From positions 124,001 through 188,000 of the forward strand of contig NZ_CP149940.1 of assembly GCF_037948395.1 (NCBI RefSeq): a stretch of 64,000 bases of DNA. Reading direction: 5' to 3'. The translations under genes were made by a program, and so were the position numbers. The DNA is from Serratia nevei. GTDB lineage: Bacteria; Pseudomonadota; Gammaproteobacteria; Enterobacterales; Enterobacteriaceae. The notes under the pieces are model-generated. The model was not told the origin of the DNA. It saw only the letters and a list, made by a program, of their open reading frames with translations, and made no database searches. How positions within the stretch are numbered: position 1 is the first letter of the stretch; every line of letters begins with the position of its first letter. Below are positions 42,193-51,345 of this stretch, in pieces.

Positions 42193-42990
42193 ATGTATCA
42201 CGTCGTCGCTTCCGATTTAGATGGCACGCTGCTGTCTCCCGACCATACCCTGTCGCCGTACGCCAAAGAAACGCTGAAGTTGCTGACCCAGCGCGGCGTG
42301 CATTTCGTGTTCGCCACCGGCCGCCACCATATCGACGTGGCGCAGATCCGCGACAGCCTGGAGATCAGCGCCTTTATGATCACCTCTAACGGCGCGCGGG
42401 TGCATAACACCGCCGGCGAGTTGATCTTCAGCCATAACCTGGACGGGGATATCGCCCGCGATCTGTACGGCATGCTGCACGACGATCCGGAGATCACCAC
42501 TAACGTCTACCGCAACGATGACTGGTTCATCAACCGCGAAAGCCCGGAGCAGGAAGAGTTCTTCCAGGAGTCGGTGTTCAAATATCAGCTGTTCGAGCCG
42601 GGCCTGCTGGAAACCGACGGCGTCTGTAAGGTCTACTTCACCTGCGAAGATCACGAGCGGCTGCTGCAGGTGGAAGATGCCATCAACGCGCGCTGGGGCG
42701 ATCGGGTCAACGTCAGCTTCTCGTTCCCGACCTGCCTGGAAGTGATGGCGGGTGGCGTGTCGAAAGGGCATGCGCTGGAAGAAGTGGCCAAGATCATCGG
42801 CTATACGCTGCAAGAGTGCATCGCCTTCGGCGACGGCATGAACGATCTGGAGATGCTGTCGATGGCCGGTAAGGGCTGCATCATGCGCGATGCGCATCAG
42901 CGCCTGAAGGATATGCTGCCGGAGCTGGAAGTGATCGGCTCCAACGTCGATAACGCGGTGCCGCACTACCTGCGCAAGATGTTCCTCTGA
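42193..42990 (+). CDS. yigL: HAD phosphatase YigL (sugar/pyridoxal phosphate phosphatase)
   Basis: Cof-type HAD hydrolase of 265 residues. Motif I is SDLDGTLLS near residues 7-15, motif II in MITSNGAR, and motif IV in AFGDGMNDLEML. E. coli YigL acts on sugar phosphates such as glucose-6-phosphate and is raised by the SgrS small RNA from the pldB-yigL transcript; whether that applies here is inference. It shares a transcript with pldB. Confidence 0.94.
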   Translation: MYHVVASDLDGTLLSPDHTLSPYAKETLKLLTQRGVHFVFATGRHHIDVAQIRDSLEISAFMITSNGARVHNTAGELIFSHNLDGDIARDLYGMLHDDPEITTNVYRNDDWFINRESPEQEEFFQESVFKYQLFEPGLLETDGVCKVYFTCEDHERLLQVEDAINARWGDRVNVSFSFPTCLEVMAGGVSKGHALEEVAKIIGYTLQECIAFGDGMNDLEMLSMAGKGCIMRDAHQRLKDMLPELEVIGSNVDNAVPHYLRKMFL

Positions 42991-43018
42991 AATCACCCGG
43001 CCGTTTCTCTGAAATAAC

Positions 43019-43202
43019 AAGGGCGCCTTGCGGCGCCCTTAAAGTCAATGATAAACCGGATGACGTTGCCGAGCTGACAGTGGGCAATATCTAAAAAACA
43101 AGGAAAATCAATTTATTGATTTTCGACTGATATCCACAAAGGAGGAAAAACCACGTTTTTTCCTCCTTTGTCAGCAATTCAAGGGCGCCTTGCGGCGCCC
43201 TT
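43019..43202. repeat. Hairpin-rich spacer with two copies of one palindrome
   Basis: Between convergent yigL and glpQ. The same 22-base palindrome (stem aagggcgcc, loop ttgc) occurs at 43019-43040 and 43181-43202. Between them are AAAATCAA/TTGATTTT (43104-43123) and a perfect 14-bp inverted repeat (43137-43150 with 43157-43170) that includes GGAGG. No U-tract follows either outer copy on the relevant strand, so they are not simple intrinsic terminators, though they may protect 3' ends. Confidence 0.8.
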
Positions 43203-43206
43203 GGCA

Positions 43207-44286
43207 TTACTTGTGCTGGCCCTGCTTCTGCAGGAACTGCACGCCCTTGTCCGGGAAGTCGGTGAACACACCGTCGACGCCGGCCTGGTTGTAAATCACG
43301 TCATACAGCTGGTTCACGTCGGTCACGTACTTCGGCAGCGCATCGGCGCGGATGGTGAACGGGTGCACCGCCAGCTTGCTGGCATGCGCTTCTTTCACCA
43401 TGTCGGTCAGCACGATGTGGCCCGGCTTGGATTGATCCGCGACCACCAGCATGTGGTAGTCCGGCCCGATGCCGTCGGCATACTGAGCGATTTTCTTCAT
43501 CGCGCCCGGCTTGAACATCCAGTCGTAGTCGTATTCTACCCACTTGCCGTCGGCTTTCTGCTCGTAGGTTTCCTGCCAGTCGTTATAGGCGATCAGCTGC
43601 ACCAGCTTCAGATCCATGCCCAGCTTCGGCTCCAGCTCGTTCTTGATGCGTTTGAGCTCGTTGGCGTCGAAGCACTGCAGGTAGACGTTATCGTTCTTGC
43701 CGGTGTAACCGTACTGCTTGAGTACCGCCAGCACTTTGCTGGAGATGTCTTTGCCTTCCTGTTTGTGGAACCACGGCGCCTTGATTTCAGGGTAGATGCC
43801 GATGTTTTTGCCGGTCGAATGGTTCAGACCCTGCACGAACTCGATCTCTTCCTGGAAGGTGTGTACGCGGAAGTCGGATTTGCCCATCGGGAAGCGGCCA
43901 GGATAACCCTGTACCTTCTTGCCGTTTTCGATTTCAAAGCCTTCGGTGAACTTCAGCGATTTGATCTCCGCCAGCGTAAAGTCGATGGCGTAGTAGCGGC
44001 CGTCTTTGCGCGCGCGGTCCGGGAAGCGTTCGGCGACGTCGGTGACGCGATCGAGGTAATGGTCGTGCAGCACCACCAGCTCGTTGTCCTTGGTCATCAC
44101 CAGATCTTGTTCGAGGTAATCGGCGCCCTGGGCGTAGGCCATCGCTTTCGCCGGCAGGGTATGTTCCGGCAGGTAGCCGCTGGCGCCGCGGTGGGCGATC
44201 ACCACTTTGTCCGCTGCCTGTGCGGCGCTGACCATCGAGGTGGCGAGAATGATCCCTGTCAGCAGGGCTTTGACTTGAGTCCGCAT
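43207..44286 (-). CDS. glpQ: Glycerophosphodiester phosphodiesterase, periplasmic
   Basis: Hydrolyses glycerophosphodiesters to glycerol-3-phosphate and an alcohol in the periplasm, feeding GlpT. The 359-residue precursor has a signal peptide ending near SAAQAA (residue about 24) and the GDPD signature AHRGASGYLPEHTL with catalytic His, then DYLEQDLVMTKD with metal ligands and the HDHYLDR region. ATG 44284-44286 has a GGAG ribosome binding site; the frame extends 67 codons upstream into glpT and was cut. Follows glpT by 83 bases. Confidence 0.96.
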   Translation of the reverse strand: MRTQVKALLTGIILATSMVSAAQAADKVVIAHRGASGYLPEHTLPAKAMAYAQGADYLEQDLVMTKDNELVVLHDHYLDRVTDVAERFPDRARKDGRYYAIDFTLAEIKSLKFTEGFEIENGKKVQGYPGRFPMGKSDFRVHTFQEEIEFVQGLNHSTGKNIGIYPEIKAPWFHKQEGKDISSKVLAVLKQYGYTGKNDNVYLQCFDANELKRIKNELEPKLGMDLKLVQLIAYNDWQETYEQKADGKWVEYDYDWMFKPGAMKKIAQYADGIGPDYHMLVVADQSKPGHIVLTDMVKEAHASKLAVHPFTIRADALPKYVTDVNQLYDVIYNQAGVDGVFTDFPDKGVQFLQKQGQHK

Positions 44287-44369
44287 TCCGTTTTTCTCCG
44301 TGTTGTTGGGGGCAGGGTAGTAAAAAGGCCGCAGGGCGGCCTTTAAATCATGCAAAAGTCGTGTGACGC

Positions 44370-45722
44370 TTAACCGCGCTTGGCGGCGATTTCCGCGTGG
44401 TGTTTCTTTTCGTTCAGCATGGTCAGCAGCAGCAGGATAACCGCCAGCACGCCGCCGCCGATCATCACCATGAAGCCGCCGTCCCAACCGAAGAAGTCCA
44501 CGGTGTAACCGACGATGGCGCTGGCTGCAACCGAGCCGCCCAGGTAGCCGAACAGGCCGGTGAAGCCCGCGGCGGTGCCGGCGGCTTTCTTCGGCGCCAG
44601 CTCCAGTGCGTGCAGGCCGATCAGCATCACCGGGCCGTAGATCAGGAAGCCGATGACCAGCATACAGATCATGTCCACGGTCGGGTTACCGGCCGGGTTC
44701 ATCCAGAACACCACGGTGGCAATGGTCACCAGCGTCATGAAGAACACGCCAGTGGCGCCGCGGTTGCCTTTGAACACTTTGTCCGACATCCAGCCGCACA
44801 GCAGGGTGCCCGGGATACCGGCGTATTCATACAGGAAGTAGGCCCAGGACGACTTGTCCAGCGCGAAGTGTTTCACTTCTTTCAGGTAGGTCGGCGACCA
44901 GTCCAGAATGCCGTAACGCAGCAGATAGACGAACACGTTGGCGACCGCGATGTACCACAGCAGCTTGTTCGGCAGGATGTACTGCATGAAGATCTGCTTG
45001 GCGGTCAGCTCTTCTTCGTCTTTTTCGCTGTAGTCGTCCGGATAGTCGTTTTTGTACTCTTCAATCGGCGGCAGGCCGCAGGATTGCGGGGTGTCGCGCA
45101 TCAGGGCGAAGGCGATCAGGGCCACCAGGATGGCACCGAAGGCCGGCATGTACAGCGCCGCGTGCCAGTCGTTGAACCAGGCCATACCCAGCAGGAACAG
45201 CAGCGGCGGCAGGCCGCCACCCACGTTGTGGGCGCAGTTCCAGATGGAAACGATGCCACCGCGTTCTTTCTGCGACCACCAGTGCACCATGGTGCGGCCG
45301 CACGGCGGCCAACCCATGCCCTGGAACCAGCCGCACAGGAACAGCAGGACGAACATGATGGCGATGCTGGAGGTGGCCCACGGCACGAAGCCCATGAACA
45401 ACATCACCGCCGCCGCCAGGATCAGGCCGGCAGGCAGGAACACCCGCGGGTTGGAACGGTCGGAGACCGAACCCATGATGAATTTGGAGAAGCCGTAGGC
45501 GATGGAGATGCCCGACAGCGCGAAGCCGAGGTCACCGCGGCTGAAGCCTTGTTCGATCAGGTAAGGCATGGCCAGGGTGAAGTTCTTACGCACCAGATAG
45601 TAAGCGGCGTAACCGAAGAAGATCCCCAGGAAAATTTGCCAGCGCAGCTTACGGTAGAGCGGGTCTACCTTATCGCTCGGCACACGGGCGGTGTGTGCGG
45701 CCGGCTTAAAAATACTCAACAT
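44370..45722 (-). CDS. glpT: Glycerol-3-phosphate:phosphate antiporter GlpT
   Basis: Twelve-span MFS transporter exchanging cytoplasmic phosphate for external glycerol-3-phosphate; also the entry route for fosfomycin. The 450-residue protein starts with [11 protein letters not shown] and has [10 protein letters not shown] in TM1, [15 protein letters not shown], and a cytoplasmic C-terminus rich in His/Lys. It is divergent from glpABC and upstream of glpQ in one operon; CRP and GlpR sites lie in the shared control region. Confidence 0.97.
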   Translation of the reverse strand: MLSIFKPAAHTARVPSDKVDPLYRKLRWQIFLGIFFGYAAYYLVRKNFTLAMPYLIEQGFSRGDLGFALSGISIAYGFSKFIMGSVSDRSNPRVFLPAGLILAAAVMLFMGFVPWATSSIAIMFVLLFLCGWFQGMGWPPCGRTMVHWWSQKERGGIVSIWNCAHNVGGGLPPLLFLLGMAWFNDWHAALYMPAFGAILVALIAFALMRDTPQSCGLPPIEEYKNDYPDDYSEKDEEELTAKQIFMQYILPNKLLWYIAVANVFVYLLRYGILDWSPTYLKEVKHFALDKSSWAYFLYEYAGIPGTLLCGWMSDKVFKGNRGATGVFFMTLVTIATVVFWMNPAGNPTVDMICMLVIGFLIYGPVMLIGLHALELAPKKAAGTAAGFTGLFGYLGGSVAASAIVGYTVDFFGWDGGFMVMIGGGVLAVILLLLTMLNEKKHHAEIAAKRG

Positions 45723-46086
45723 GAGCGCCTCCGATGGCTTTATCTGTTATCACATCAATATGACCTTTTACGTTCATTTGATGATTGAGCGGATATCGAA
45801 TGTGGTGTTTTTGTGTTCCATAACGAGCGCCATTGTCATCAAATACGCCTGGTGTCGCTGTGACGAATGGCGCAATTGTTACACTTTCATGAAACCACGG
45901 CGGATTTTGAGCGATTCGTTAACGTTATGAAATAGAAAAACGTCCAAAAATCGTGATTATGATCACATTGATGGTTTTTTGTGGACATTTTTATTTCGTT
46001 TCATGTTCGTTATTGTTCCTTATCAAACAAAGACCCTAATAACCGTGGCTCAATAGGCTCATAACTACCGATCCTGAGGGAGCGAC
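45723..46086. promoter_or_regulatory. glpTQ-glpABC divergent control region
   Basis: Noncoding 364 bases. A CRP site, CGTGATTATGATCACA, is at 45952-45967. GlpR-like operators (consensus ATGTTCGWTAWCGAACAT) are visible at 45813-45830 (TGTTCCATAACGAGCG core), 45911-45928 (TTCGTTAACG core) and 46003-46020 (ATGTTCGTTAT half plus a degraded half). The arrangement of one activator site between repressor sites fits glycerol induction and catabolite control of both operons, as in E. coli. Confidence 0.7.
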
Positions 46087-47736
46087 ATGAGCAGCTATTT
46101 TGACGGCGGCGAAACGGATGTGATCATCATCGGCGGCGGCGCCACCGGTGCAGGCATCGCCCGCGACTGTGCGCGGCGCGGCTTGCGCTGCATCTTGCTG
46201 GAGCGCCACGACATCGCCACCGGCGCCACCGGCCGCAACCACGGTTTACTGCACAGCGGCGCGCGCTATGCGGTGACCGACGGCGAGTCGGCGCGCGAGT
46301 GCATCGAAGAGAACCGCATCCTGAAACGCATTGCCCACCACTGCATCGAGCGCACCGATGGGCTGTTCATCACCCTGCCGCAGGACTCGCTGGACTATCA
46401 GCAACAGTTTATCGCCGCCTGTCGCCAGGCCGACATCGACGCCGAAGCGATCGACCCGCAGCTGGCGCTGCGCCTGGAGCCGGCGGCCAACCCGGCGCTG
46501 ATCGGCGCGGTGCGGGTGCCGGACGGCACCGTCGATCCCTTCCGGCTGACCGCCGCCAACATGCTGGACGCGCGTGAACACGGCGCGCAGATCCTGACCT
46601 ACCACCAGGTGGTGGGGCTGCTGCGCAGCGGCGACCGGGTGACGGGCGTGCGCGTTTACGACCATCAGAATCAGCGGCGTTATGAGCTGCATGCGCCGGT
46701 GGTGGTCAACGCCGCCGGCATCTGGGGCCAGCAGATCGCCGAATACGCCGACTTGCGCATCCGCATGTTCCCGGCCAAAGGGGCGCTGCTGATCCTCGGC
46801 CACCGTATCAACAACATGGTGATCAACCGCTGTCGCAAACCGGCGGATGCCGACATCCTGGTGCCGGGCGACACCATCTCGCTGATCGGCACTACCTCGA
46901 CCCATATCGATTACGACCAAATTGACAACATGCTGGTGACCCCGCAGGAGGTGGACATTCTGATCCGCGAGGGAGCGCTGCTGGCGCCCACCCTGGCGCA
47001 GACCCGCATTCTGCGCGCCTATGCCGGGGTGCGGCCGCTGGTGGCCAGCGACGACGATCCCAGCGGGCGCAACGTCAGCCGCGGCATCGTGCTGCTCGAT
47101 CACGCCGCTCGCGACGGGCTGGAAGGGTTTATCACCATCACCGGCGGCAAGCTGATGACCTACCGCCTGATGGCGGAGTGGGCCACCGATAAGGTGTGCG
47201 AAAAGCTTGGCGTAAACCGCCCGTGTACCACCGCGCAGGACGCGTTGCCCGGCTCCCGCCAGTCGGCGGAGGAAACGGTGCGCAGCGTGGTTTCTCTGCC
47301 CGCCAGCATTCGCGGCTCGGCAATTTACCGCCACGGCGATCGCGCCAGCCAGGTGCCGGCGGCCGATCGGCTCGACACCAGCCTGGTGTGCGAATGCGAG
47401 GCGGTGACCGCCGGGGAAGTGCGCTATGCGGTCAATTCGCTGACCGTCAATAACCTGGTGGATCTGCGCCGCCGCACCCGCGTCGGCATGGGCACCTGCC
47501 AGGGGGAACTCTGCGCCTGCCGCGCCGCCGGGCTGCTGACGCGCTTCAAGGTCAGCACGCCGCAGCAGTCCATCGCACAGCTGTCGCAGTTCCTCAACGA
47601 ACGGTGGAAAGGCGTACGGCCGATCGCCTGGGGCGATGCGCTGCGTGAGAGTGAATTTACCAGCTGGGTTTACCAGGGGTTATGCGGGCTTGAGGCCCAG
47701 GCCGACAAGGAGCAGGAGGCGGATGATGCGATTTGA
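46087..47736 (+). CDS. glpA: Anaerobic glycerol-3-phosphate dehydrogenase subunit A
   Basis: FAD-containing catalytic subunit of the GlpABC complex that oxidises glycerol-3-phosphate to dihydroxyacetone phosphate and passes electrons to menaquinone under anaerobic conditions. The 549-residue product has the FAD-binding VIIIGGGATGAGIARDC at the N-terminus, and a C-terminal BFD-like cysteine module (VCECEAVTAGE ... CQGELCAC). Its stop is inside the first codons of glpB. Confidence 0.97.
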   Translation: MSSYFDGGETDVIIIGGGATGAGIARDCARRGLRCILLERHDIATGATGRNHGLLHSGARYAVTDGESARECIEENRILKRIAHHCIERTDGLFITLPQDSLDYQQQFIAACRQADIDAEAIDPQLALRLEPAANPALIGAVRVPDGTVDPFRLTAANMLDAREHGAQILTYHQVVGLLRSGDRVTGVRVYDHQNQRRYELHAPVVVNAAGIWGQQIAEYADLRIRMFPAKGALLILGHRINNMVINRCRKPADADILVPGDTISLIGTTSTHIDYDQIDNMLVTPQEVDILIREGALLAPTLAQTRILRAYAGVRPLVASDDDPSGRNVSRGIVLLDHAARDGLEGFITITGGKLMTYRLMAEWATDKVCEKLGVNRPCTTAQDALPGSRQSAEETVRSVVSLPASIRGSAIYRHGDRASQVPAADRLDTSLVCECEAVTAGEVRYAVNSLTVNNLVDLRRRTRVGMGTCQGELCACRAAGLLTRFKVSTPQQSIAQLSQFLNERWKGVRPIAWGDALRESEFTSWVYQGLCGLEAQADKEQEADDAI

Positions 47737-48994
47737 CGTAGTGGTGATTGGCGGTGGCCTGGCCGGCCTGAGCTGCGCCATTGCCGTGGCCGAACAGGGC
47801 AAGCGCTGCGCGGTGGTCAGTTCCGGCCAGAGCGCGCTCTACTTCTCCTCCGGCTCGCTCGATCTGCTGGCGAGATTGCCGGACGGCACGCCGGTCGAGA
47901 TGCCGCTGGCGGCGTTACCGCAGCTGGCGCAGCAGGCGCCGCAGCATCCGTATGCCCTGATCGGGCCCGGTCGGGTGGCGGCGCTGTCCGCCGCCGCACA
48001 GCGGCTGCTGGCGCGCTGCGGGTTGAACCTGCAGGGCGAGGGTACCAATAACCATCTGCGCATTACGCCGCTGGGCACGCGCCGCGCCACCTGGCTCAGC
48101 CCGCAGGCGATCCCGACGCTGCCGCTGACCGGCCAACTGCCGTGGCGGCGCATCGCGGTGATCGGCATCGAGGGGTTCCTCGACTTCCAGCCGCAGATGG
48201 CCGCCGACTCTCTGAGCCGGGAGCTCGGTGTGCAGACGGACGTGGCCTATCTGCACATGCCGGCGCTGGACAGATTGCGCAATAACCCCAGCGAGTTCCG
48301 CGCGGTGAACATCGCCCGGGTACTGGATTTGATGGAAAGCCTGCCGCCGATGGCCGAGGAGCTGCGGCGGCTGGCGGGCGAGGCCGACGCGCTCTTCCTG
48401 CCAGCCTGTCTGGGCCTGGAGGACGACGCGTCGCTGGCGGTGCTGCAGGATGCGGTCGGCAAACCTATCCGGCTGCTGCCGACGCTGCCGCCTTCGGTGC
48501 CCGGCATGCGTTTGCATCAGGCGCTGCGGCGGCGTTTTCAACAGCTGGGCGGCGTTTTCATGCCTGGCGACAGCGTGCTGCGCGCCGAGTGCGAAGCCGG
48601 CCGCGTCACCGGCCTATATACCCGCAACCACGGCGATATTCCGCTGCGGGCGCAGCAGGTGGTGCTGGCCAGCGGCAGCTTCTTCAGCAATGGGCTGGTG
48701 GCGGATTTCGACGGGGTACGCGAGCCGATCTTCGGGCTGGACGTGCACAGCCGCGCCGATCGCGCCGACTGGAGCCGGCGCGAGCTGTTTGCACCGCAGC
48801 CTTATCTGCAGTTTGGCGTGCGCACCGACGGCAGGCTGCGGGCGATGAAACAGGGAATGCCGTTCGACAATCTGTATGCCATCGGCGCGGTCGCCGGCGG
48901 CTACGATCCGCTGCAGCAGGGCTGCGGCGCCGGCGTGTCATTGATCGGTGCGCTGCACGTCGCGCAGCAGATCGCCGCGGAGGAAAACGCATGA
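47726..48994 (+). CDS. glpB: Anaerobic glycerol-3-phosphate dehydrogenase subunit B
   Basis: FMN-containing flavoprotein subunit that links GlpA to GlpC. The 422-residue protein starts MRFDVVVIGGGLAGLSCAIA with a dinucleotide-binding loop and has GQSALYFSSGSLDLL, typical of GlpB. ATG 47726 has AGGAGG 6 bases upstream; an ATG one codon earlier is possible, and the longer frame overlaps glpA. Overlaps glpA by 11 bases and glpC by 4. Confidence 0.94.
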   Translation: MRFDVVVIGGGLAGLSCAIAVAEQGKRCAVVSSGQSALYFSSGSLDLLARLPDGTPVEMPLAALPQLAQQAPQHPYALIGPGRVAALSAAAQRLLARCGLNLQGEGTNNHLRITPLGTRRATWLSPQAIPTLPLTGQLPWRRIAVIGIEGFLDFQPQMAADSLSRELGVQTDVAYLHMPALDRLRNNPSEFRAVNIARVLDLMESLPPMAEELRRLAGEADALFLPACLGLEDDASLAVLQDAVGKPIRLLPTLPPSVPGMRLHQALRRRFQQLGGVFMPGDSVLRAECEAGRVTGLYTRNHGDIPLRAQQVVLASGSFFSNGLVADFDGVREPIFGLDVHSRADRADWSRRELFAPQPYLQFGVRTDGRLRAMKQGMPFDNLYAIGAVAGGYDPLQQGCGAGVSLIGALHVAQQIAAEENA

Positions 48995-50190
48995 GCCTGC
49001 ATCAGGACCACAGCTTTGAAAGCTGCATCAAATGCACCGTCTGCACCACCTACTGCCCGGTCGCCAAAGTGAACCCGCTCTATCCGGGGCCAAAACAGGC
49101 GGGGCCGGACGGCGAGCGGCTGCGGTTGAAAGATCCGGCGCTGTACGACGAAGCGCTGAAATACTGCACCAACTGCAAGCGCTGTGAAGTGGCCTGCCCG
49201 TCCGACGTCAAAATCGGCGACATCATTCAGCGCGCCCGCGCCGACTTCGCCCAGAGCAAGCCGACGCTGCGCGACGCCATCCTCAGCCACACCGACATCA
49301 TGGGCTCGCTGTCGACGCCGTTCGCGCCGATCGTCAACGCCGCTACCGGGCTGAAACCGGTGCGCAAGCTGTTGGACAAGGCGCTGAAGATCGATCACCG
49401 CCGTGAACTGCCGAAATACTCGTTCGGCACTTTCCGCCGCTGGTACCGGCAACAGGCGCAGGCTCAGCAGCGTTACGCCGAGCAGGTGGCGTTTTTCCAC
49501 GGCTGCTTCGTCAACTATAACCATCCGCAGCTGGGCAAGGATTTGATCCGGGTGTTCAACGCGCTGGATATCGGCGTGCAGCTGCTGAAACGCGAGAAAT
49601 GCTGCGGCGTGCCGCTGATCGCCAACGGGTTTATCGAGCAGGCCAAAAAGCAGGCCAGGGTCAACGCCGAATCGCTGCATGAAACGGTGTTGGAACGCGG
49701 TATCCCGGTGGTGGCAACCTCATCGAGCTGCACCTTCACCCTGCGCGACGAATACCCTCATCTGCTGGACGTGGACACCACCCCGGTGCGCGATCGGGTG
49801 GAGCTGGCGACGCGCTATCTCTATCGCCTGATCAATCAGGGGCGTAGCCTGCCGTTGAAGCACACGCCGCTGCGGGTGGCATATCACACGCCTTGCCATA
49901 TGGAGAAGATGGGCTGGACCGCCTACACCCTGGAGCTGCTGCGGCAGATACCGGGGCTGGAGCTGGTGGTGCTGGATTCGCAGTGCTGCGGCATCGCCGG
50001 CACCTACGGGTTCAAATCGGAGAACTATGCCACTTCGCAAGGTATCGGCGCGCCGCTGTTCCGGCAGATAGAAGAGAGCGGGGTGGATCTGGTGGTGACC
50101 GACTGCGAGACCTGCAAATGGCAGATAGAAATGTCCACCAGCAAGCGCTGTGAACATCCGATCACCCTGCTGGCGCAGGCGCTGGCGTAA
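48991..50190 (+). CDS. glpC: Anaerobic glycerol-3-phosphate dehydrogenase subunit C
   Basis: Iron-sulfur subunit that attaches GlpAB to the membrane and hands electrons to the quinone pool. Two [4Fe-4S] ferredoxin motifs lie in the first 70 residues (CIKCTVCTTYCPV and CTNCKRCEVACPS). Two CCG domains follow, with CCGVPLIANG and CCGIAGTYG. Length 399. Start ATG 48991 overlaps the glpB stop (ATGA); the longer upstream frame is within glpB. Confidence 0.96.
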   Translation: MSLHQDHSFESCIKCTVCTTYCPVAKVNPLYPGPKQAGPDGERLRLKDPALYDEALKYCTNCKRCEVACPSDVKIGDIIQRARADFAQSKPTLRDAILSHTDIMGSLSTPFAPIVNAATGLKPVRKLLDKALKIDHRRELPKYSFGTFRRWYRQQAQAQQRYAEQVAFFHGCFVNYNHPQLGKDLIRVFNALDIGVQLLKREKCCGVPLIANGFIEQAKKQARVNAESLHETVLERGIPVVATSSSCTFTLRDEYPHLLDVDTTPVRDRVELATRYLYRLINQGRSLPLKHTPLRVAYHTPCHMEKMGWTAYTLELLRQIPGLELVVLDSQCCGIAGTYGFKSENYATSQGIGAPLFRQIEESGVDLVVTDCETCKWQIEMSTSKRCEHPITLLAQALA

Positions 50191-50194
50191 AAAC

Positions 50195-50216
50195 GAAAGG
50201 GCCGGCAAACCGGCCC
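50195..50216 (-). terminator. Hairpin after glpC/dcrB
   Basis: gggccgg (50199-50205) pairs with ccggccc (50210-50216). On the minus strand the stem is followed by TTTCGTTTTT, so it should terminate dcrB; on the plus strand it may mark the end of glpABC. Confidence 0.7.
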
Positions 50217-50225
50217 CCTGTGGGA

Positions 50226-50789
50226 TTACTGCTTCAGCTTCAGGGTGGAGATGATGCCTTCGGCTTCGGTCTGCGCCTGCTGCTGATTGTCTGCCGGCAG
50301 CGAGATCTGGATGGTCAGCAAGTTGTTGTTCAGTGCGCCAACCAGAATGGAAGAGTAAGCTTTCTTGCCACTGTTGGTGACGATGCTGTCCAGCTGACGC
50401 AGCGGCACGCCGTCTACGTCGATAGCCTTGTTGGTAATCAGCTGCAGATTGGCGTCGTTCGCGCGTTGGTTGTTTTCCAACCGTTGGGCCAGGGTTTCCA
50501 GACTGTCGGCGGTCTTGTCGCCCAGGATCACAACCACTAGGCGCTGGCTGGTGCTGTCAGCATATGCGTGCATGTTGTTGGCCGGTTTTTCCAACTTGCT
50601 GGTTTGATCCGCCATGCCGACCGGCAGGGTGAACGTCAGTTTACCGTCCAGCAGGCTCACCTGCTGCCCGGCCGGCGCGCTGGCCGCCGCGCCGTCTGGC
50701 GCTGCCTTGGTGTCTTTGGTGTTGCCGTCGCAGGCCGCGAGGCCAAGCGCCAGCAGGCTGATACCCATCAATTTCGCTACTTTACGCAT
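50226..50789 (-). CDS. dcrB: Lipoprotein DcrB
   Basis: Lipoprotein of 187 residues with signal peptide and lipobox LAAC (cysteine near residue 20). In E. coli dcrB is needed for adsorption of phages C1 and C6 and affects envelope lipoprotein maturation; exact function is unknown. The conserved core is LLDGKLTFTLPVGM and NNMHAYADS. It lies beside yhhQ and tusA, as in E. coli. Confidence 0.93.
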   Translation of the reverse strand: MRKVAKLMGISLLALGLAACDGNTKDTKAAPDGAAASAPAGQQVSLLDGKLTFTLPVGMADQTSKLEKPANNMHAYADSTSQRLVVVILGDKTADSLETLAQRLENNQRANDANLQLITNKAIDVDGVPLRQLDSIVTNSGKKAYSSILVGALNNNLLTIQISLPADNQQQAQTEAEGIISTLKLKQ

Positions 50790-50869
50790 CGGGCTTCCTT
50801 ATTCCTTTCCGGTAGGGATTCACTGTCGTATCGCAACCTATTCCAGGTTGAAATGCAAGGCAGATGTTG

Positions 50870-51304
50870 TCACAAGTTTTTTTCCAGTAATAGCCGATAA
50901 TCAGCCACTTCGCCTTTCTTTTCCAGCTGAACAATCTGATAGTGATGGGTGAGCAGCATCGTCAGCATGGCGCGGAACCGGTTACGGGTTTTGACCGTCA
51001 GCTGGTGATAGCCCTGCGCCTGCGCCCAGCGTTCCTGTTCGGCCAACAAGGCCTGCGCCACGCCGTGGCGACGAAACGCCGGCAGCACCCCGCCCAACCA
51101 GCTGTAAAACACCGTTTCCTGCTGTTGATAACCGAGCTTAAAACCGGCCGGCTGACCGTCGATTTCGGCGATCAACAGGCTGGCGGGGGGGATGCCGATG
51201 CGCCGCTGCAGATCGGCCAGGCTATGCAGGTTGCCGAATTCGGGGATGCGTTGATAAAGACGGTGGATTTCTTCGAGCGTGGCGTTGCGAACGATTGGGG
51301 TCAT
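50870..51304 (-). CDS. GNAT-family N-acetyltransferase
   Basis: A 144-residue acetyltransferase: acetyl-CoA loop FRRHGVAQALLAEQE with the R-x-x-G-x-A pattern, preceded by SWLGGVLPAFR, and the C-terminal strand region QLTVKTRN. Substrate is unknown. ATG 51302-51304 sits in a sensible context with MTPIVRNATLEEI; the open frame upstream reaches into yhhQ and was trimmed. I do not remember this gene at the same place in E. coli, so it may be a Serratia-lineage insertion. Confidence 0.85.
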   Translation of the reverse strand: MTPIVRNATLEEIHRLYQRIPEFGNLHSLADLQRRIGIPPASLLIAEIDGQPAGFKLGYQQQETVFYSWLGGVLPAFRRHGVAQALLAEQERWAQAQGYHQLTVKTRNRFRAMLTMLLTHHYQIVQLEKKGEVADYRLLLEKNL

Positions 51305-51345
51305 GGGCGGCCTCCAAAGGATAGGGCCGCCCAGAATAGCACGGC

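Noticed and set aside
45740-45762. Second CRP site near the glpT start (cacatcaatatgacc)
   Set aside because: Only one half-site resembles the consensus, and it lies within the expected glpT leader.
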